DNA from: BD2-11 clade cluster bacterium bin43
GTDB taxonomy: Bacteria > Gemmatimonadota > Gemmatimonadetes > Longimicrobiales > Gaopeijiaceae
DNA: 59,354 nucleotides
Direction of reading: 5' to 3'
Assembly: GCA_002238605.1 (NCBI GenBank)
Contig: MPMR01000027.1
Span: forward strand, 1 to 59,354
Shown here: positions 1 to 8,000 of the stretch, in pieces
How positions within the stretch are numbered: the stretch's first letter is position 1
Layout: every line of letters starts with the position of its first letter
The notes under the pieces: model-generated
What the model was told of the DNA's origin: nothing
The model's database searches: none
What the model saw: only the letters and a program-made list of their open reading frames with translations
Program-made: the position numbers and the translations under genes

Positions 1-104
1 ATCTGGTAGAGACCGGTCTTGGGATCGGCAAACACCCTCACCCTGTTCCGGCCCCACTCGCCGGCGCTGTAGCTGCGCCGGTCCCGCTTCGTGCGTGCCA
101 TCAT
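1..104 (-). CDS. N-terminus of a tyrosine recombinase (partial, runs off the left edge)
   Basis: The reverse strand encodes an integrase N-terminus beginning MARTKR with SYSAGEWGRNRVRVF. The same start is seen in the integrase beginning at 1789 and in the remnant ending at 49746. Only about 34 codons are inside the window, so the catalytic domain is not visible. Two adjacent ATGs (101 and 104) can serve as start. An attachment-like core lies about 20 bases upstream. It suggests that a second related element continues to the left, in tandem with the one that starts at 552. Family assignment rests on similarity to the other two copies in this window. Confidence 0.7.
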   Translation of the reverse strand, partial: MMARTKRDRRSYSAGEWGRNRVRVFADPKTGLYQ

Positions 105-121
105 TCGATTCCTCTCGTGAT

Positions 122-138
122 GGACCGCACGATCTGCG
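122..138 (-). other. attachment-like core, copy 1
   Basis: On the reverse strand this is CGCAGATCGTGCGGTCC, one mismatch from the consensus CGCAGATCGTGCAGTCC found at five other places. It lies just upstream of the partial integrase. The function as attachment or recombinase-binding site is inferred. Confidence 0.5.
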
Positions 139-240
139 CGTCCGAAACTTCGCTGAGCGGTGTTGCCCGCGCCAGATCCAAACCTGCCCTGAGCCATCAG
201 CGGCTCGGACCCTGATCGCGGTCCGGTCCCGGGCGGCGCA

Positions 241-456
241 TCAGATACGGAGGCCGCGCGGTCTCGCGCCGGTGGATATCCCGGAATACTCGGCCAAGCG
301 TGTCGCCAGCACGTCGAGCCGCTCGATTCGCACCTGCAAGGCTTCGTTCTCCTCGCTCTGCCGCTCGACGTGCCGTTGCAAGGCTTCGACCTGCCGCTGC
401 AAGACTTCGACTTGCTCCGAGTGCCGCCGCTGTTCCGCGTCGTACTGCGCGGACAG
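241..456 (-). pseudogene. MbeD/MobD-like mobilisation protein remnant
   Basis: The reverse strand reads a coiled-coil stretch beginning LSAQYDAEQRRHSEQ, with heptads rich in L, Q, V and E, and ends at a stop at 241. It matches the intact 70-aa MbeD-like protein at 59015-59227, which has LSEQYETEQRRHSGQ. The first 13 or so residues of the family (MTDLERQL...) are missing and are replaced by unrelated AT-richer sequence at 457-480, so it is truncated at its 5' end. In ColE1-type plasmids MbeD follows MbeB in the mobilisation operon. Here no MbeB or relaxase precedes it, which marks a junction between two element fragments. Confidence 0.6.
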
Positions 457-498
457 CAGATGGACTAGTGTGTATATCTATTTGTGCCCGTTGGACTT

Positions 499-547
499 AC
501 GGATTCCGCCGCTCGGATTCCCGCCGATTGACTCCCGCCGATTGGGG
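499..547. repeat. short tandem repeats downstream of the integrase
   Basis: Three imperfect units of about 14-15 bases share a GGATTC(C)CGCCG(ATT) core, directly after the integrase stop codon. Integrase arm-binding sites often take this form and place, but this is only an inference here. The related motif GACTTA-ACGATTC-CTGCCG is also found after the cores at 33501 and 49533. Confidence 0.35.
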
Positions 548-551
548 ACTC

Positions 552-1789
552 TCACACACCAACCTTCGGGCGGCTATCCAGCGCCTTCCTGAGTTGTCCC
601 TCGTCGGCTCTCTGATAGCACCTGAGCACGGTGTGTGCGTTTTTCCAGCCCCCGAGTTGGCAAAGGACCTTGAGGGGCAGGTCCATGAGGTCGCTCGCGA
701 ACTTCCGTCTCAGCGAGTGCCAGCCCCGCCCGCGCTTGGGCTCCAACCCCGCCCGCGTCTCCGCCTTGCACCAAAACCATTGCGCCCAGCCGCTGCTCAT
801 GCATCTGGTGGGATCCGTCCCCGCGGGCATCACCGGAGCATCGCCGGTGCCATCACTCATCCGGCGTGCCACCTCCAAGGCCGCGATCGCCTCGGCCGTC
901 ACGGGCGTGGTGTGCTCGTAGCCGGTCTTTTCGTGCTCCGCGCGCCAGCGGATGGTCCTGTCCTCGAAGTCTATATCCGGCCAGCGAAGCTTGCAGATCG
1001 CTCCGATCCTGTGTCCGGTCTCGTGGGCAAGCACGAGCGCGACGTGGAACCGCCAGTTGACCTGCCGTGACACTCGAAGGAGCGCCCGGTACTCCTCGTC
1101 ATCGAGAACGACCCGGTTCGGGTTCTTCTCGACGGGCTTCCTCAGGCCCTTGAGCGGGTTCCTGTCGAGGAACAGGCGTCCCTGATCGTCCCTCGACCTT
1201 GCACCCCAGTTGAGCACCGCCATCAGGAACGTCAGGTCTCCCTCGATCGTCCGGTTGCTCACCGGCCGGCCAGTGAGACCGGTCCTGCCCGCGCGCCGCT
1301 CCCGGATGAACCGGTCCCAGTCGCGCTGGGAGAGCGTCTCCGGCCTGCGGTCCCTGCCGAAGAACCGGAGGAACATGGCGGTCACGACCCTGTCGCGCTG
1401 CCGTGTGCGCTTCGCCTTGGTGGGCGTCACCTCCTCACCGTAGATTTCAAAAAGCGTACCCAGGGTGAGCGGCTCGGGCTCGGGCTCGTTCCGGCCGTTC
1501 AGCTCCGGCCCGGCGGAACCCGCGGCGAAACCGTCGGCCTGCCGCCTTGCCCCCGGCCAGTCGCCGGGCCTCACGGACCCGGCCCGGCGAACCCCGCGGC
1601 AAACTCGTCGGCCTGCCGCTTGGCCCGCGACCAGTCGCGGTGCTTGAGGGACCGGGTGAGCCTGCGCCCGTTCTCTCGCCACTCTATCTGGTACAGTCCG
1701 GTTTTCGGGTCCGGGAACACCCTGACCCGGTTCCGGCCCCATTCGCCGGCGCTGTATGCGCGCCGACCTCGTTTCGTGCGTGCCATCAT
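552..1789 (-). pseudogene. int: tyrosine recombinase/integrase, frameshifted near its N-terminus
   Basis: This is a phage-type site-specific recombinase that would integrate and excise the element. The catalytic domain is complete. The first Arg is in HETGHRIGAI, the box II HxxR is HSLRRKF and the Tyr nucleophile is in VLRCYQ, followed by a short C-terminal tail. The N-terminus starts MMARTKRGRRAYSAGEWGR at 1789 and reads in one frame to about 1571. The rest reads in another frame. The break coincides with an imperfect 74-base tandem duplication (1505-1652). Unless this is a chimeric assembly or frameshifting occurs, the enzyme is not made in one piece. The 1789 ATG overlaps the stop of the upstream HTH gene, a usual xis-int arrangement. 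An open frame running to 1862 in the catalytic frame is an out-of-frame reading of the true N-terminus. Confidence 0.85.
1505..1652. repeat. imperfect 74-bp tandem duplication inside int
   Basis: The block at 1505-1578 is repeated at 1579-1652 with roughly 80-85% identity. Both encode a variant of RAKRQADEFAAGFAG, once in each frame. Because 74 is not a multiple of three the duplication shifts the reading frame of the integrase. The divergence between the copies argues against simple recent slippage. Confidence 0.85.
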
Positions 1790-2190
1790 TCCATTCCTCT
1801 CTGGATGATGGACTGCACGATCTGCGTGTTCGAACGCTCGCGCGGGCCGGGTTCTTCCGCAAGTGGCGCTTCGGCCGGCGCTTTTCGGGGCAGATGCCTG
1901 CGGGCGATCCTGGGCGCGTTGGGCCGCCCGGCGTTGGGGATCTTGCCTTCGCGGACGAGCCTTCCGAGGTGGGTGGCGGTGTATCCGCTCTCGCGGGCGG
2001 CCTCGACCAGCGAGAACGTGGTCTCGTCCCTCTCGACGAGGGTGGCTTCGAGGTCGTCGGCGCAGCGCTCGATGGCGGTGGCCGGGGTCTCGCCTCCGTA
2101 CCGCCGGAGCGCCTTGGCCTGCTTCCGCCAGTCGGCGGGCAGGCCCTCGACGGATGCGGGCTTGGTCTTCCGTGTGGCCTTCCGGGTCAT
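1786..2190 (-). CDS. small HTH protein, excisionase or transcription factor candidate
   Basis: A 134-aa basic protein. The middle (FSLVEAARESGYTATHLGRL, then VREGKIPNAGR) is a typical MerR/excisionase-like helix-turn-helix that reads through to a wing. The ATG at 2190 is chosen because it overlaps the upstream stop (ATGA) and follows AAGGAG at good spacing. The gene sits immediately before int, where recombination directionality factors often lie. Its last 14 codons run through the attachment-like core at 1810-1826, so an exchange there would swap the protein's C-terminus. The role as excisionase is inferred from position and fold only. Confidence 0.6.
   Translation of the reverse strand: MTRKATRKTKPASVEGLPADWRKQAKALRRYGGETPATAIERCADDLEATLVERDETTFSLVEAARESGYTATHLGRLVREGKIPNAGRPNAPRIARRHLPRKAPAEAPLAEEPGPRERSNTQIVQSIIQRGME
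1810..1826 (-). other. attachment-like core, copy 2
   Basis: The reverse strand reads CGCAGATCGTGCAGTCC exactly. It lies inside the end of the HTH gene and about 20 bases before the integrase start, a normal place for attP. Confidence 0.55.
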
Positions 2191-2501
2191 TCCCACTCTC
2201 CTTCCTCATCCTGTCGGAGCGCGTCTTCGAGCCCTGGATCCCCCTCGCCGCGCCGGGTGGACCGTTCGGCGAGATCGACCCGCCGTCCGAGGTCGGCAAG
2301 CCCGGTGGTTCGGGCGATGACGTAGATGGCCGAGGCGAGCCCGGTGAGGATGAGCACGACGTGAAGCGCCAGCGTGAGGCCGTGCTCGGCGAAGATGGTT
2401 CCCCAGAAAGGGGCAAGGTAGGCGAGCCGGGATCCGCCGATCAGGAATGCCGACCCGGCGATGGCAGCGGTGAGTCCCGCGCTGATTTTCCAGGGCTGCA
2501 T
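2187..2501 (-). CDS. small inner-membrane protein of the element
   Basis: A 104-aa protein with two or three hydrophobic segments: about residues 7-20, 28-40 and 43-63, the last being LHVVLILTGLASAIYVIAR. A charged, acidic C-terminal tail follows. A strong ribosome binding site (GGGAGG) precedes the ATG at 2501. The stop overlaps the start of the HTH gene by four bases, so the two are translationally coupled. No family is recognised. Genes of this kind occur at the accessory end of conjugative operons, but no function can be claimed. Confidence 0.6.
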   Translation of the reverse strand: MQPWKISAGLTAAIAGSAFLIGGSRLAYLAPFWGTIFAEHGLTLALHVVLILTGLASAIYVIARTTGLADLGRRVDLAERSTRRGEGDPGLEDALRQDEEGEWE

Positions 2502-2519
2502 CTTTGGGTCCTCCCGTGG

Positions 2520-3419
2520 TCAGAGTTCGACTGAGGCGGGATTGCGGTCGGCGGGTCCGCGTAGCCAGGAGCCGCCGTCACTTCCGAGACCGAGCCTGCC
2601 GAGGAGCGCCGCTGCGGCGGGTCCGTTGGCGTGGAGCGCGAACCCGGCGGCGGCCTTGGCCCGGACGGCCGGTTCGCGGTAGTTGCCGGAGACGGCCTCG
2701 ATGTTGACGCGCCCTGTTCGTCCTTCGGCGTCGGTGTACTCGATCTGGGCATCCGGGTAGAGCACCCGTCCTTCGTCGTCGGCCGGGAGTCCGAGTTCAC
2801 GGGCGATCCGCCGCCGTTCGGCATCGGCGGCCCGCTTTCCGCCGTTCTTACGCGCCGCCTCGCTCGCTCGCGCGACGGTGCCCTTGAGTTCGGTGCCGAG
2901 CCGGACGCGCCGCACGGCGGCTCCCCGGTCGAGAAGCCGCCGCTTCTCCTTCATGGAGGCGCGATAGACGGCGGTTTCATGCGCGTCCTCCGATTTGCGG
3001 ATGCGTGCGAACGGGACCTGCTGACCGGGATCCATCCCCCGTTCGGCGGCCAACAGCCGAGCCTCGGCCCTGCCCTTTTGCGTGAGCGTCAGGACCTTGA
3101 ACGGATTGCCCTTCGGGCCGGTGGCCGTGGTCTCCGTGACGAGGCCCTTTCGGATCCAGGCGTTCAGGGCACGCCGCGTGGTGTAGGGGTGGCCGCCGAA
3201 GCGGGCCTCGGCGAGGTCGCGGTAGGAGACCGCGCCGAAGACGCCGATGTCGGTCAGCGCTCCGGCGCAGCGTTCGGGGAAGGAGATGGACCCGCGCGCC
3301 CGGTCCGCGGCGTATTGTCGGCGGTGGCCTTTCCGCATGCCTTGGCGATTGCGGCTGGGTGGCGCGGCGGGGCGCGGGTCCGGTTCGGCCGTGCGGCCGA
3401 ACGTCTCTCTCCCTCTCAC
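2520..3419 (-). CDS. replication-relaxation-like winged-helix protein
   Basis: A 299-aa protein. The N-terminal half has a winged-helix pattern (SYRDLAEARFGGHPYTTRRA, then LNAWIRKGLV with a beta wing). The C-terminal part has a YPDAQIEYTDAEGRTGRVNI strand pattern like the replication-relaxation family found on mobile elements. The GTG at 3419 lies three bases after the ArdC-like stop, which keeps it in the operon. An ATG at 3338 is an alternative start. Family members are thought to help replication or relaxosome steps of mobile elements. Here that is inferred from similarity remembered, not searched. Confidence 0.5.
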   Translation of the reverse strand: MRGRETFGRTAEPDPRPAAPPSRNRQGMRKGHRRQYAADRARGSISFPERCAGALTDIGVFGAVSYRDLAEARFGGHPYTTRRALNAWIRKGLVTETTATGPKGNPFKVLTLTQKGRAEARLLAAERGMDPGQQVPFARIRKSEDAHETAVYRASMKEKRRLLDRGAAVRRVRLGTELKGTVARASEAARKNGGKRAADAERRRIARELGLPADDEGRVLYPDAQIEYTDAEGRTGRVNIEAVSGNYREPAVRAKAAAGFALHANGPAAAALLGRLGLGSDGGSWLRGPADRNPASVEL

Positions 3420-3422
3420 GGG

Positions 3423-4457
3423 TCAGCGGCTCGGCCCGAGGCTGCGCTCCGGGACCGGGAGCTTCGGCACGGGTACCTGGATCCGCTGGGGTCCGGATGT
3501 GGGCGTGCGGACCGCCGCCACGGCGACGGGGTCGCGCTCGGCCACGCGCTCGCGGTGCCGAACGAGCACGAAGTCGGAGATCTTCTGCGCGTCCGCGGCG
3601 GCGCGCCGGATCTCGCGCGGGTCCTCTTCGAGCGCCTGGATCCAGCCCTCGACGTAGGCCGCGCCCCTGCTCGGGTCGTGGCCGACGCCGACTCGCTCGC
3701 CCGTCATCATGGCGCTGATCTCGGCCCGGAGCTCCTCCCGGGCGTACTGGGGCGACCCGAACCCGCCGTCGATCCCCTCGATGAGGGTCTCGCGGTTCAT
3801 CCGGTCCTTGTGGCCGGTGCTGTGGCCCCGCTCGTGGAGCGCGGTCTGGTAGTAGTGGTTGGCCGACGGGAACTGCCCGCGCTCGGGCAGCACGATCTCG
3901 TCGCGCTTCATGTGGTAGTAGGCGCGGTCGCCCGCGACGTGGCGGACCGGCACGCCGCCGTCCTCCATGACCCGCTCGGCCTCCTGGTGGACCTTCCAGA
4001 GCGGCTCGGGGGTGGGGTTCGCGCGCTCGGGCAGCCCGTCCGCCTGCTCGGCGTTGAACACGGTGTACTGGCGGACGTAGGGGACCTTGAGCTTCTCGTA
4101 GCGGTAGACGCGCTTGCCCTCCGCGTCCCTCCTGGGCCGCCCGCGCTCGTCGGTCACGGCGATCCGCTTCTTGTCCTGGAAGGAGAGGATGCGCGTTCCG
4201 CGCTCGCCCTTCCTGACCTGACCGCCCCGGTTCTGGATCTGGCGGTAGGTGCCCCAGCGCACGTCGCCATAACCGTGCTCCTGCTGGACGGCGGCCAAAT
4301 GCAGGCTGTTGCCGCCCCGGTAGGAGCGGTCGGTGTCCACGTTCGTGGGCATCACGCGCTCGCCCGGTGCCCACGGCTTCTGCCAGGGCGCGGTGCCCTG
4401 CCTGATCTGTTCGATGATCGCGTCGGCGAACTTGCGGTGATACTCGTCGTGTTTCAT
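3423..4457 (-). CDS. ardC: ArdC-like antirestriction protein with zincin domain
   Basis: A 344-aa protein of the ArdC/TraC-primase-like family (DUF1738 plus a metallopeptidase domain). The N-terminal ssDNA-binding part shows the family pattern IRQGTAPWQKPW, GNSLHLAA and WGTYRQI. The second half carries HERGH (YQTALHERGHSTGH) followed by a downstream EELRAEIS, as in zinc peptidase-like domains. ArdC proteins protect incoming single-stranded DNA from host restriction during conjugation, and they act in the recipient cytoplasm. The ATG overlaps the upstream small gene's stop by four bases. Its presence beside transfer genes fits that role. Confidence 0.85.
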   Translation of the reverse strand: MKHDEYHRKFADAIIEQIRQGTAPWQKPWAPGERVMPTNVDTDRSYRGGNSLHLAAVQQEHGYGDVRWGTYRQIQNRGGQVRKGERGTRILSFQDKKRIAVTDERGRPRRDAEGKRVYRYEKLKVPYVRQYTVFNAEQADGLPERANPTPEPLWKVHQEAERVMEDGGVPVRHVAGDRAYYHMKRDEIVLPERGQFPSANHYYQTALHERGHSTGHKDRMNRETLIEGIDGGFGSPQYAREELRAEISAMMTGERVGVGHDPSRGAAYVEGWIQALEEDPREIRRAAADAQKISDFVLVRHRERVAERDPVAVAAVRTPTSGPQRIQVPVPKLPVPERSLGPSR

Positions 4458-4660
4458 CGCGCGTCCTCCTCCGCGGCACCGCCGTGCGGGTCGTTCCAGG
4501 CGGCCGCGATCTCGTCGTCAGTCCCGACATCCTCGGGGAAGAGGCCGTACTCCTCGGCCAAGTAGGCCCGGACTTCGAGCGTCTCGCCGCCGTCGCGCGC
4601 GAGTTCGAGGTCGAAGTCCTCGAACGTCTCGATGGGGATGGTTCCTCCATTCCAGGTCAT
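4454..4660 (-). CDS. small acidic protein of the transfer operon
   Basis: A 68-aa acidic protein beginning MTWNGGTIPIETFEDFDLEL. It overlaps virB11 upstream and ardC downstream by four bases each, and has a very strong ribosome binding site (GAAGGAGGTG). These features make it a real gene despite its size. No domain is recognised. Confidence 0.65.
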   Translation of the reverse strand: MTWNGGTIPIETFEDFDLELARDGGETLEVRAYLAEEYGLFPEDVGTDDEIAAAWNDPHGGAAEEDAR

Positions 4661-5670
4661 GCCTTCACCTCCTTCGGTGGGTGGGTGTGGGTTTTGCTTT
4701 CCCGTTGCATCCCGGGCTGCGCTCCAGACGGCGCGGTGATCCAATGGCCGGTGGGCGCGTCGTATCCGCATACCTCGAGCGCGTCCTCGACGAACCGTCT
4801 GCCGCTGCGGCGGGCCACGTGCAGGACGAGCGCGATCCCGTCGACGACGCCCCGGCAGGTGACCTCCCAGGGCAGCGCGTCACCGGCCTGCATGGCGCAG
4901 CTCGCCAGCCGCGAGAGCGCGGAGCGCGCGTTGTTGGCGTGGATGGTCGTGAGCGACCCGCCGTGGCCGGTGTTGAGCGCCTGCAGCAGGTCGGCGGCCT
5001 CGCCGCCCCGGACCTCGCCGACGACGATGTGGTCGGGCCGGTGGCGGAGCGCGTGGCGCACCAGGTCGCGGATCTCGACGGGCGTCTCCGAGAGGGTGGC
5101 CCCGGCCTCGAACCGGAGGCAGTTCGCTCGGTCGATCCGGAGTTCGAGCGTGTCCTCGATGGCGACGATCCGCTCGTCCTCCGGCAGCAGCTCGATCAGC
5201 GCGTTCAGGAGCGTGGTCTTTCCCGAGCCCGTGCCGCCGGAGACCAGGATGTTCTGGCGGGACGCAAGCGTGCTCCGAGCGGCTTCGAGGAGGTCCTCGG
5301 GCAGCGAGCCCAGGCGCACCAGGTCCTCGGCCGTGAACGCGCGGCCGCCGAACCGCCGGATGGTGATGGCAACCTCCGGACTCGCGGGCGGGGTGCAGAT
5401 GGCGACCCGCGATCCGTCCTCCAGCCGGGCGTCCAAGATCGGCCGCGCGGCGGGATCGAGCCCGAGAGGGCGCGCGATGTGGATGGCGGCGCGGTGCAGC
5501 CAGGCGGCGGTGAGCCCCGGGGCGTCGTGGGGCTCCAGCCTCCCGGCCCGCTCGACCCAGACGTTGCCGGGTCCGTTGATCATGATCTCGGAGATTTGCG
5601 GGTCTTCGAGCAGGCCCTCCAGGCCAGGAAGGAACGGGGTAAGGTGGCCGACACCGCTCGCGCGCTTCAT
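4657..5670 (-). CDS. virB11: VirB11/TrbB-type conjugation ATPase
   Basis: A 337-aa hexameric traffic ATPase that powers type IV secretion on the cytoplasmic face of the inner membrane. It shows Walker A SGGTGSGKTTLL, the Asp box (IVAIEDTLELRI), the His box region (HRPDHIVVGEVRGGEAADLL) and TGHGGSLTTIHANNA. The start MKRASGVGHL at 5670 overlaps the virD4 stop by four bases. The length is normal for TrbB-like proteins. It is expected to work with VirB4 and VirD4 from the same operon. Confidence 0.93.
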   Translation of the reverse strand: MKRASGVGHLTPFLPGLEGLLEDPQISEIMINGPGNVWVERAGRLEPHDAPGLTAAWLHRAAIHIARPLGLDPAARPILDARLEDGSRVAICTPPASPEVAITIRRFGGRAFTAEDLVRLGSLPEDLLEAARSTLASRQNILVSGGTGSGKTTLLNALIELLPEDERIVAIEDTLELRIDRANCLRFEAGATLSETPVEIRDLVRHALRHRPDHIVVGEVRGGEAADLLQALNTGHGGSLTTIHANNARSALSRLASCAMQAGDALPWEVTCRGVVDGIALVLHVARRSGRRFVEDALEVCGYDAPTGHWITAPSGAQPGMQRESKTHTHPPKEVKA

Positions 5671-7697
5671 ATCCGCCCCTCCTTGCGCAGCCTCCAATAG
5701 CCGGTCTCCTTCGGCAGGTAATGGGGCTTGAGGTAGACGCGGCGGGCCGGGAGCGACTTCACCCCGTCGTAAGGAAGGCAGATCGCTTGGTAGTTGGCGA
5801 GCAGCGCGAACTCGCGGGGCGTGAACACCGGCTCCCGGGACCGCCGGAACGACTTGCTCGCGCCGATGGTGCCGCGTCCGCCCCCGGCGCGCCCGGACAG
5901 GAGCGAGAACTCGGGCCTGCCGGTGGTCTCGCTGAACGTGTAGGAGGGCTGCGTCTTCATGACGGAGCCGCACATCTCGGACGCGATCTTCGCCGACGCC
6001 TCGTCGGAGAGCGACAGGAAGATCCGGGTGCGGAGCGTCTGGACGAGCGTGCGCCACGCCTCGCCCGAGGGCAGCACGGAACGGAGCGAGGAGATCGATT
6101 GCGTGGCAACGATGGGGATGCAGCGGCACTGCCGCGTGAGCGCGAACGCCTTCTCGTCGCCGGACGGGTCGTCCTGGCCCACGGTGGCAAACGCCTGGTA
6201 TTCGTCGCAGATGAACACGGCGGGCCGCATGTAACGGTCGGGACGCCGGGCGGCCTCCGCGGGACGCCGGAGCAGCGCCTGCATCCACGCGTTTTTGAGC
6301 AGCACGCCGATGGCGCGGGCGAGTGCCGGGTTCGCGCCCGCGGGCATGTTGAGCGCCAGCACCTTACCGCCCTCGATCAACTCGGAGAGCGGCGGCAGCC
6401 TCCGGCGCAGGCCCGGCATGGCCGGGACGTCCGGGACCTCCTCCTCGTCCACGTCGTCCGTCCGTTTCGCCGGGGCATCGTCCCCCGGCGGCGGCGGACA
6501 GAACACACCCGCGACCTCCGGCTGGTCGAACAGCGAGAGGAACACGCTGATCCCCTCGACGATCGAGGTACGGAGCTTCGCGTCCAGCTCCGACCAGTCC
6601 TTGACGTACCACCGGGCGACCGCCTCGACCCGCTCGGAGAACTCGCTCCCGGCAACGTTCTCGACCACCACCCTCCGGCATGTGACCTTCAGCTTCTTGA
6701 GCCGCTTTTCGAGTTCCGGATCGAGCCGGGTCGCCATGTCTTCGGTGCCGGGCACCTGCTCCCACGCCCACTTCGTGAGTGCTTCGGAATGATTGACCAT
6801 GTCCTTGCGGGAGATGATCGCCCTCACCGGCTGGCGCTCGTTCGCCAAATTCTGCGCCTCGCGGATCCTGTTCCTGAGCAGGTCCGCGTCAACCGTGCAG
6901 CGGTAGATGTCCTGAAGCGTGACCCAGCTGCCCGGCAGGAGCCGGTGCAGCTCGATGATCCACCGGACGAGGTTCGTGTACGCCTGTTGCCAAAACGGCT
7001 CCCGGGACTTGCCGAAGAGCTGGTTGATGAGCGACGCGACGCCGTAGGCCAGCGAGTAGGAGTCGAGCAGCGGATCGTCGAGCGGATTCCACTGGAGCGA
7101 CCCGCCGAGCCCGATCTCGAGGTAGTCGTCCCCGCGCCCGGCGTCTTCGAGAATGCCTCGGACCTGGTGACAGAAGTCGCCCTTCACTTCGAGCACGAGC
7201 GCGCCCGCGCGGCGGCCGGGATCGTCCGCGCGCCAGAAGAGGATCTGGCGGGCGAAGGGGTACATGCAGCCGCTGGTCTTGCCGGTGCCGACGGCGCCCA
7301 CGATGAGGGTGCCCGTGTAGAGCCCCTTCTCGGGAACGACGAGCCACGACGGTTGCTCGCTCTCGCGCGGCACCGTCGGATGATGCTGTTCGCCAACGAC
7401 GAGCGACGGCGCTTCGTCCTCGGGCGAGGTGGGCCACGCGGGCAGCTTGCCCCGTCGCCGGAACCTGAAGAGCGGATGGAGCCAGACCCGCCAGACCGAG
7501 AGGACGAACGAACCGGCCAGCACGACCAGAACGGCGGGCCACGCGTAGTACCAGACGCGGATGGCGGCGTGCAGGCCCGGATCGTGCAAGGCGATCAGGT
7601 CGAGATACGGGTTCGCGCCGGGGAACGGCGCCTTGAGCGCCTGGCCGGCGACCGCCCCGACCGCGCTCCCGATGATGGCGAGGGTACCGGACCTCAT
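5667..7697 (-). CDS. virD4: VirD4/TraG type IV coupling protein
   Basis: A 676-aa inner-membrane ATPase that links the relaxosome to the secretion channel. The N-terminus has two membrane segments (SGTLAIIGSAVGAVAG and WPAVLVVLAGSFVLSVW). Walker A is VGAVGTGKTSG and Walker B is AVFICDEYQAF. The motif LTRQCRCIPIVATQSISSL follows Walker B as in TraG/VirD4. The ATG at 7697 is chosen for its AAGGGGGTTGAAGCG leader. It follows the only long gap in the operon, so it may have its own transcription or translation control. Confidence 0.93.
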   Translation of the reverse strand: MRSGTLAIIGSAVGAVAGQALKAPFPGANPYLDLIALHDPGLHAAIRVWYYAWPAVLVVLAGSFVLSVWRVWLHPLFRFRRRGKLPAWPTSPEDEAPSLVVGEQHHPTVPRESEQPSWLVVPEKGLYTGTLIVGAVGTGKTSGCMYPFARQILFWRADDPGRRAGALVLEVKGDFCHQVRGILEDAGRGDDYLEIGLGGSLQWNPLDDPLLDSYSLAYGVASLINQLFGKSREPFWQQAYTNLVRWIIELHRLLPGSWVTLQDIYRCTVDADLLRNRIREAQNLANERQPVRAIISRKDMVNHSEALTKWAWEQVPGTEDMATRLDPELEKRLKKLKVTCRRVVVENVAGSEFSERVEAVARWYVKDWSELDAKLRTSIVEGISVFLSLFDQPEVAGVFCPPPPGDDAPAKRTDDVDEEEVPDVPAMPGLRRRLPPLSELIEGGKVLALNMPAGANPALARAIGVLLKNAWMQALLRRPAEAARRPDRYMRPAVFICDEYQAFATVGQDDPSGDEKAFALTRQCRCIPIVATQSISSLRSVLPSGEAWRTLVQTLRTRIFLSLSDEASAKIASEMCGSVMKTQPSYTFSETTGRPEFSLLSGRAGGGRGTIGASKSFRRSREPVFTPREFALLANYQAICLPYDGVKSLPARRVYLKPHYLPKETGYWRLRKEGRI

Positions 7698-7726
7698 CGC
7701 TTCAACCCCCTTCCTGGAAGGATTGC

Positions 7727-7826
7727 TGGCCCGGAGCGACCTCCCGTGGAGGACGGAATGGACGTGTCCATGCCGATCCTCCCCGATGGCACGCCACGCG
7801 TCCAAGGAGGGGGGTCGCTCCGGCCA
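7727..7826. repeat. large inverted-repeat element, copy 1 (between the 305-aa gene and virD4)
   Basis: The arms at 7727-7741 (TGGCCCGGAGCGACC) and 7813-7826 (GGTCGCTCCGGCCA) pair with one bulge and enclose about 70 bases that include the palindrome ATGGACGTGTCCAT. It lies in the 300-base gap 7698-8000 of an otherwise overlapping operon. The flanking sequence to about 7960, including GTGTCCGGCGACCCCC, is repeated at 51580-51710 beside a second copy of the neighbouring gene. Possible roles are an oriT, a protein-binding cruciform or an RNA control element. No coding is seen in the gap. Confidence 0.75.
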
Positions 7827-8000
7827 CGGTCGCCGGCGCCCGCGTGCCGCAACCGGTCGTCGGGCCGTGGCGCAACCGCAATCCGCCCAGCGACTTGCGT
7901 AACCGGCGACCTGTCCGCCCAGGACGCGGTTCCGTGTCCGGCGACCCCCAACGTCGAACGGACACCCGCTCTACGGCCCCGGAACCCCGCGATCCCGCGG

